Below are positions 62,355 through 64,000 of a stretch of 64,000 bases of DNA, piece by piece (the first letter of the stretch is position 1; each line of letters begins with the position of its first letter). The DNA is taken from contig CM063113.1 of NCBI GenBank assembly GCA_031841125.1, forward strand, positions 37,017,197 through 37,081,196, read 5' to 3'. Below the pieces are notes generated by a model, which saw nothing but the letters and a program-made list of their open reading frames with translations, ran no database searches and was not told where the DNA came from. The translations under genes were made by a program, and so were the position numbers. This stretch comes from Acanthococcus lagerstroemiae (Eukaryota; Arthropoda; Insecta; Hemiptera; Eriococcidae).

Positions 62355-62669
62355 GAAAAAAGATTAAAATACTCAAATTGGTAAGTATGTCAAGATTTAA
62401 ATGTTGAAAATTACTCATAATCATTTTTTTAGCCTCAAATTTCAATTATCAACAAGGTTTTCCATGGTAGTGGACTACATTTCTTGTTTCTTTCGTAGTG
62501 GCAATGGTTAGCACTGTACGAAAGAAACAAGAAGAGTAATCCACTACCATAGAAAACCTTGTTGATAATTGAAATTTAAGGCTAAAAAAATTATTATGAG
62601 TACCTAATTTTCAATATTTAAGTCTTTTGAAATAAGTACTTACCAATTTGAGTATTTCGATCTTTTTTT
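62355..62669. repeat. 315-bp hairpin (foldback MITE)
   Basis: Arms pair from aaagattaaaatactcaaat / atttgagtatttcgatcttt at the ends to ttatcaacaaggttttccat / atagaaaaccttgttgataa, and then to tagtggactac / gtagtggatta at the loop. Nearly the whole length is palindromic, with a ~40-bp loop (cgtagtggcaatggttagca). Confidence 0.85.
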
Positions 62670-64000
62670 ACAACCACTACAAAAGAAATTCTTACATAGT
62701 GGACACAAAATTTTGGAAACTTCCTACTCCCTTTCCCCGTGGGAATGAATTGAGCCGAACGTTAGAAATCACATTGGTGGCACATATACTAACGATTCCC
62801 CGCAAAAAAATAGAGGAAATCATATTCTTCTGAAAATTTATGTATGTAATAATGAAATAGGCATGCCTTTTTAGGGCCGGGCTTGCCTTTTTAGGGTCGG
62901 CTACTAGTAGCCGAGCTTATTACAATCGAAATTTCCATTTCTTTTTCTGTTCCAGTATGATCTTTGATCTCAGGATCAGTTTTACAGCCATATAAAACAA
63001 CCTAATGTTCTTATCAGCGAAATACTCTTTGATCTTGATGTTCTTATCAATGAAATAGGGGATTACATTTTTCAGCAAGCGTTGTTACGTTTTATATTTT
63101 GAATTTTACTTTACGACGGAATTATATTCTCGAAGAGGTAAAATAAGGTATGCTTGTCTATGATGAGGAGCGAGATGCGAGAATCTTCAGCTACCAGTAG
63201 TATTCCAGTGTTCAGTGTTGGGGTATTTAGTATTGTCCTTCCGAGCAAACAGTAATATGGTCAAAGATTTATGTTCATAGCCAGTTACCAGTTAGTAGTA
63301 AGAAGCGAACAATTATTGATGTAGCATGTAAAGACGTTATCAGTAAATCAGTATGTTGAAGTGAATATTGTTTGTACCAATGTCTTTGCATCCTATAAAC
63401 CTATAAGCGTGTAACATTATTTAGACAAATCAGTCATAGGACGTACTATGTATGTCGTATATGCGTAACTATTATATCAAGCGAACAGAGAATCTACTAG
63501 CGTGAATATTACGTTGTTTTCATTCTCTTAGAAGTGGATAAATGTTCGCTAATCATTTGATGTTTTTCGAGTCGGCTAGGAGTAGTGTTGGTGTTTTATC
63601 TGTTGATCAATTGCTCTTCAGAAATAAAATCTTTGACCAGATGATCGAAGTGCGAATGTTGCGGAGCCTGCAGCTTCGCAGTCTGAAGCCTTTTGAAATT
63701 ACCATGTGCTGTTAGTGTGTGTGTAGTGTCATCCTAATTTACCTTACATCATCTATCAGCTCTTATATTCCGGAACAAAAGACTGTAAAACATGATTACC
63801 AATAGGTCTTTTTCCTGATATCTTTTCCAACAACCGCCAATAAGAAATCGGCTAGTTTCTAGTTTTTCAGTCGAGAGCCGACCCTCTTCCAGCAGGTAGC
63901 TGCTTTTTTTTTTAGAATTACACTCCTAGAAGTCATATAGAGCATTAAGTAATAATAATAAGCCTTTATTTTTGGTGCTTACAACATACTTTGCATGCTT
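62670..64000. other. Right end of window, no recognised gene
   Basis: A direct repeat gcctttttagggycgg occurs twice at 62,864-62,899. AATAAA occurs near 63,622. No exon or RNA gene supported. Confidence 0.4.

Noticed and set aside
62178..62381. Candidate last exon with donor GTAAGT
   Set aside because: Phase does not match exon P, and the donor is part of the hairpin element 62,355-62,669.

Overview
The window looks like arthropod, most likely insect, nuclear DNA. It is AT-rich, intron-dominated and packed with decayed transposons, with GT-AG splice sites and long-intron animal gene structure. I cannot name the species from the sequence.

One host gene runs left to right through almost the whole window. 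Sixteen coding exons between 3,928 and 60,769 join with matching phase at every junction and stay open throughout (3,188 nt, 1,062 complete codons after a 2-nt partial codon). A very short terminal exon at 60,917 is possible. The 5' end (signal peptide and N-terminal exons) is not recognised here and probably lies to the left. The product is predicted to be a large extracellular, membrane-anchored protein. In order it has the C-terminal part of a chitin-binding/LPMO-like (PF03067/AA15-like) module, two EGF-like repeats, a DOMON domain interrupted by a roughly 300-residue KSEPEP-rich insert, a second intact DOMON domain, a SEA-like module, one transmembrane helix and a short basic tail. The layout resembles what I remember of the insect gene nahoda, but I could not check that.

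The introns hold almost everything else. Intron 1 (3,999-30,959, 27 kb) contains an RTE-like LINE (4.4-7.1 kb), a 2.2-kb foldback element (8.7-10.9 kb), a composite hAT-type element with 8-bp target duplications (12.5-14.9 kb), a 4-kb TIR element carrying a 2.1-kb palindrome of about 150-bp units (17.5-21.6 kb), an LTR-retrotransposon gag remnant (22.0-23.4 kb, minus), a 150-bp tandem repeat (24.7-25.0 kb), pogo-like remnants (25.2-26.1 kb) and an R1/Jockey-like LINE (26.1-30.1 kb, minus) split by a tRNA-derived SINE. Intron 3 (31.7-41.4 kb) contains a four-level nest: an RTE-like LINE hosting a hAT remnant, a second RTE 3' fragment and a foldback element, which itself hosts a second copy of the SINE. 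Intron 10 (47.0-52.7 kb) holds an inverted partial copy of the composite hAT element. Intron 14 (54.0-60.3 kb) holds a TIR element and a hAT-type MITE split by an RTE-like LINE that is itself split by an R1-like fragment.

To the left of the first exon (1-3,927) are LINE remnants, a hAT MITE with imperfect 8-bp flanking repeats and a palindromic repeat whose arm recurs at 61.0 kb. To the right (60.9-64.0 kb) are probable 3' UTR or flanking DNA, a hAT-like element and a 315-bp hairpin element. I found no CRISPR array and no bacterial-type operon. Two tRNA-like sequence types are present, but both look like SINEs or pseudogenes. All identifications are by eye; no database search was possible.
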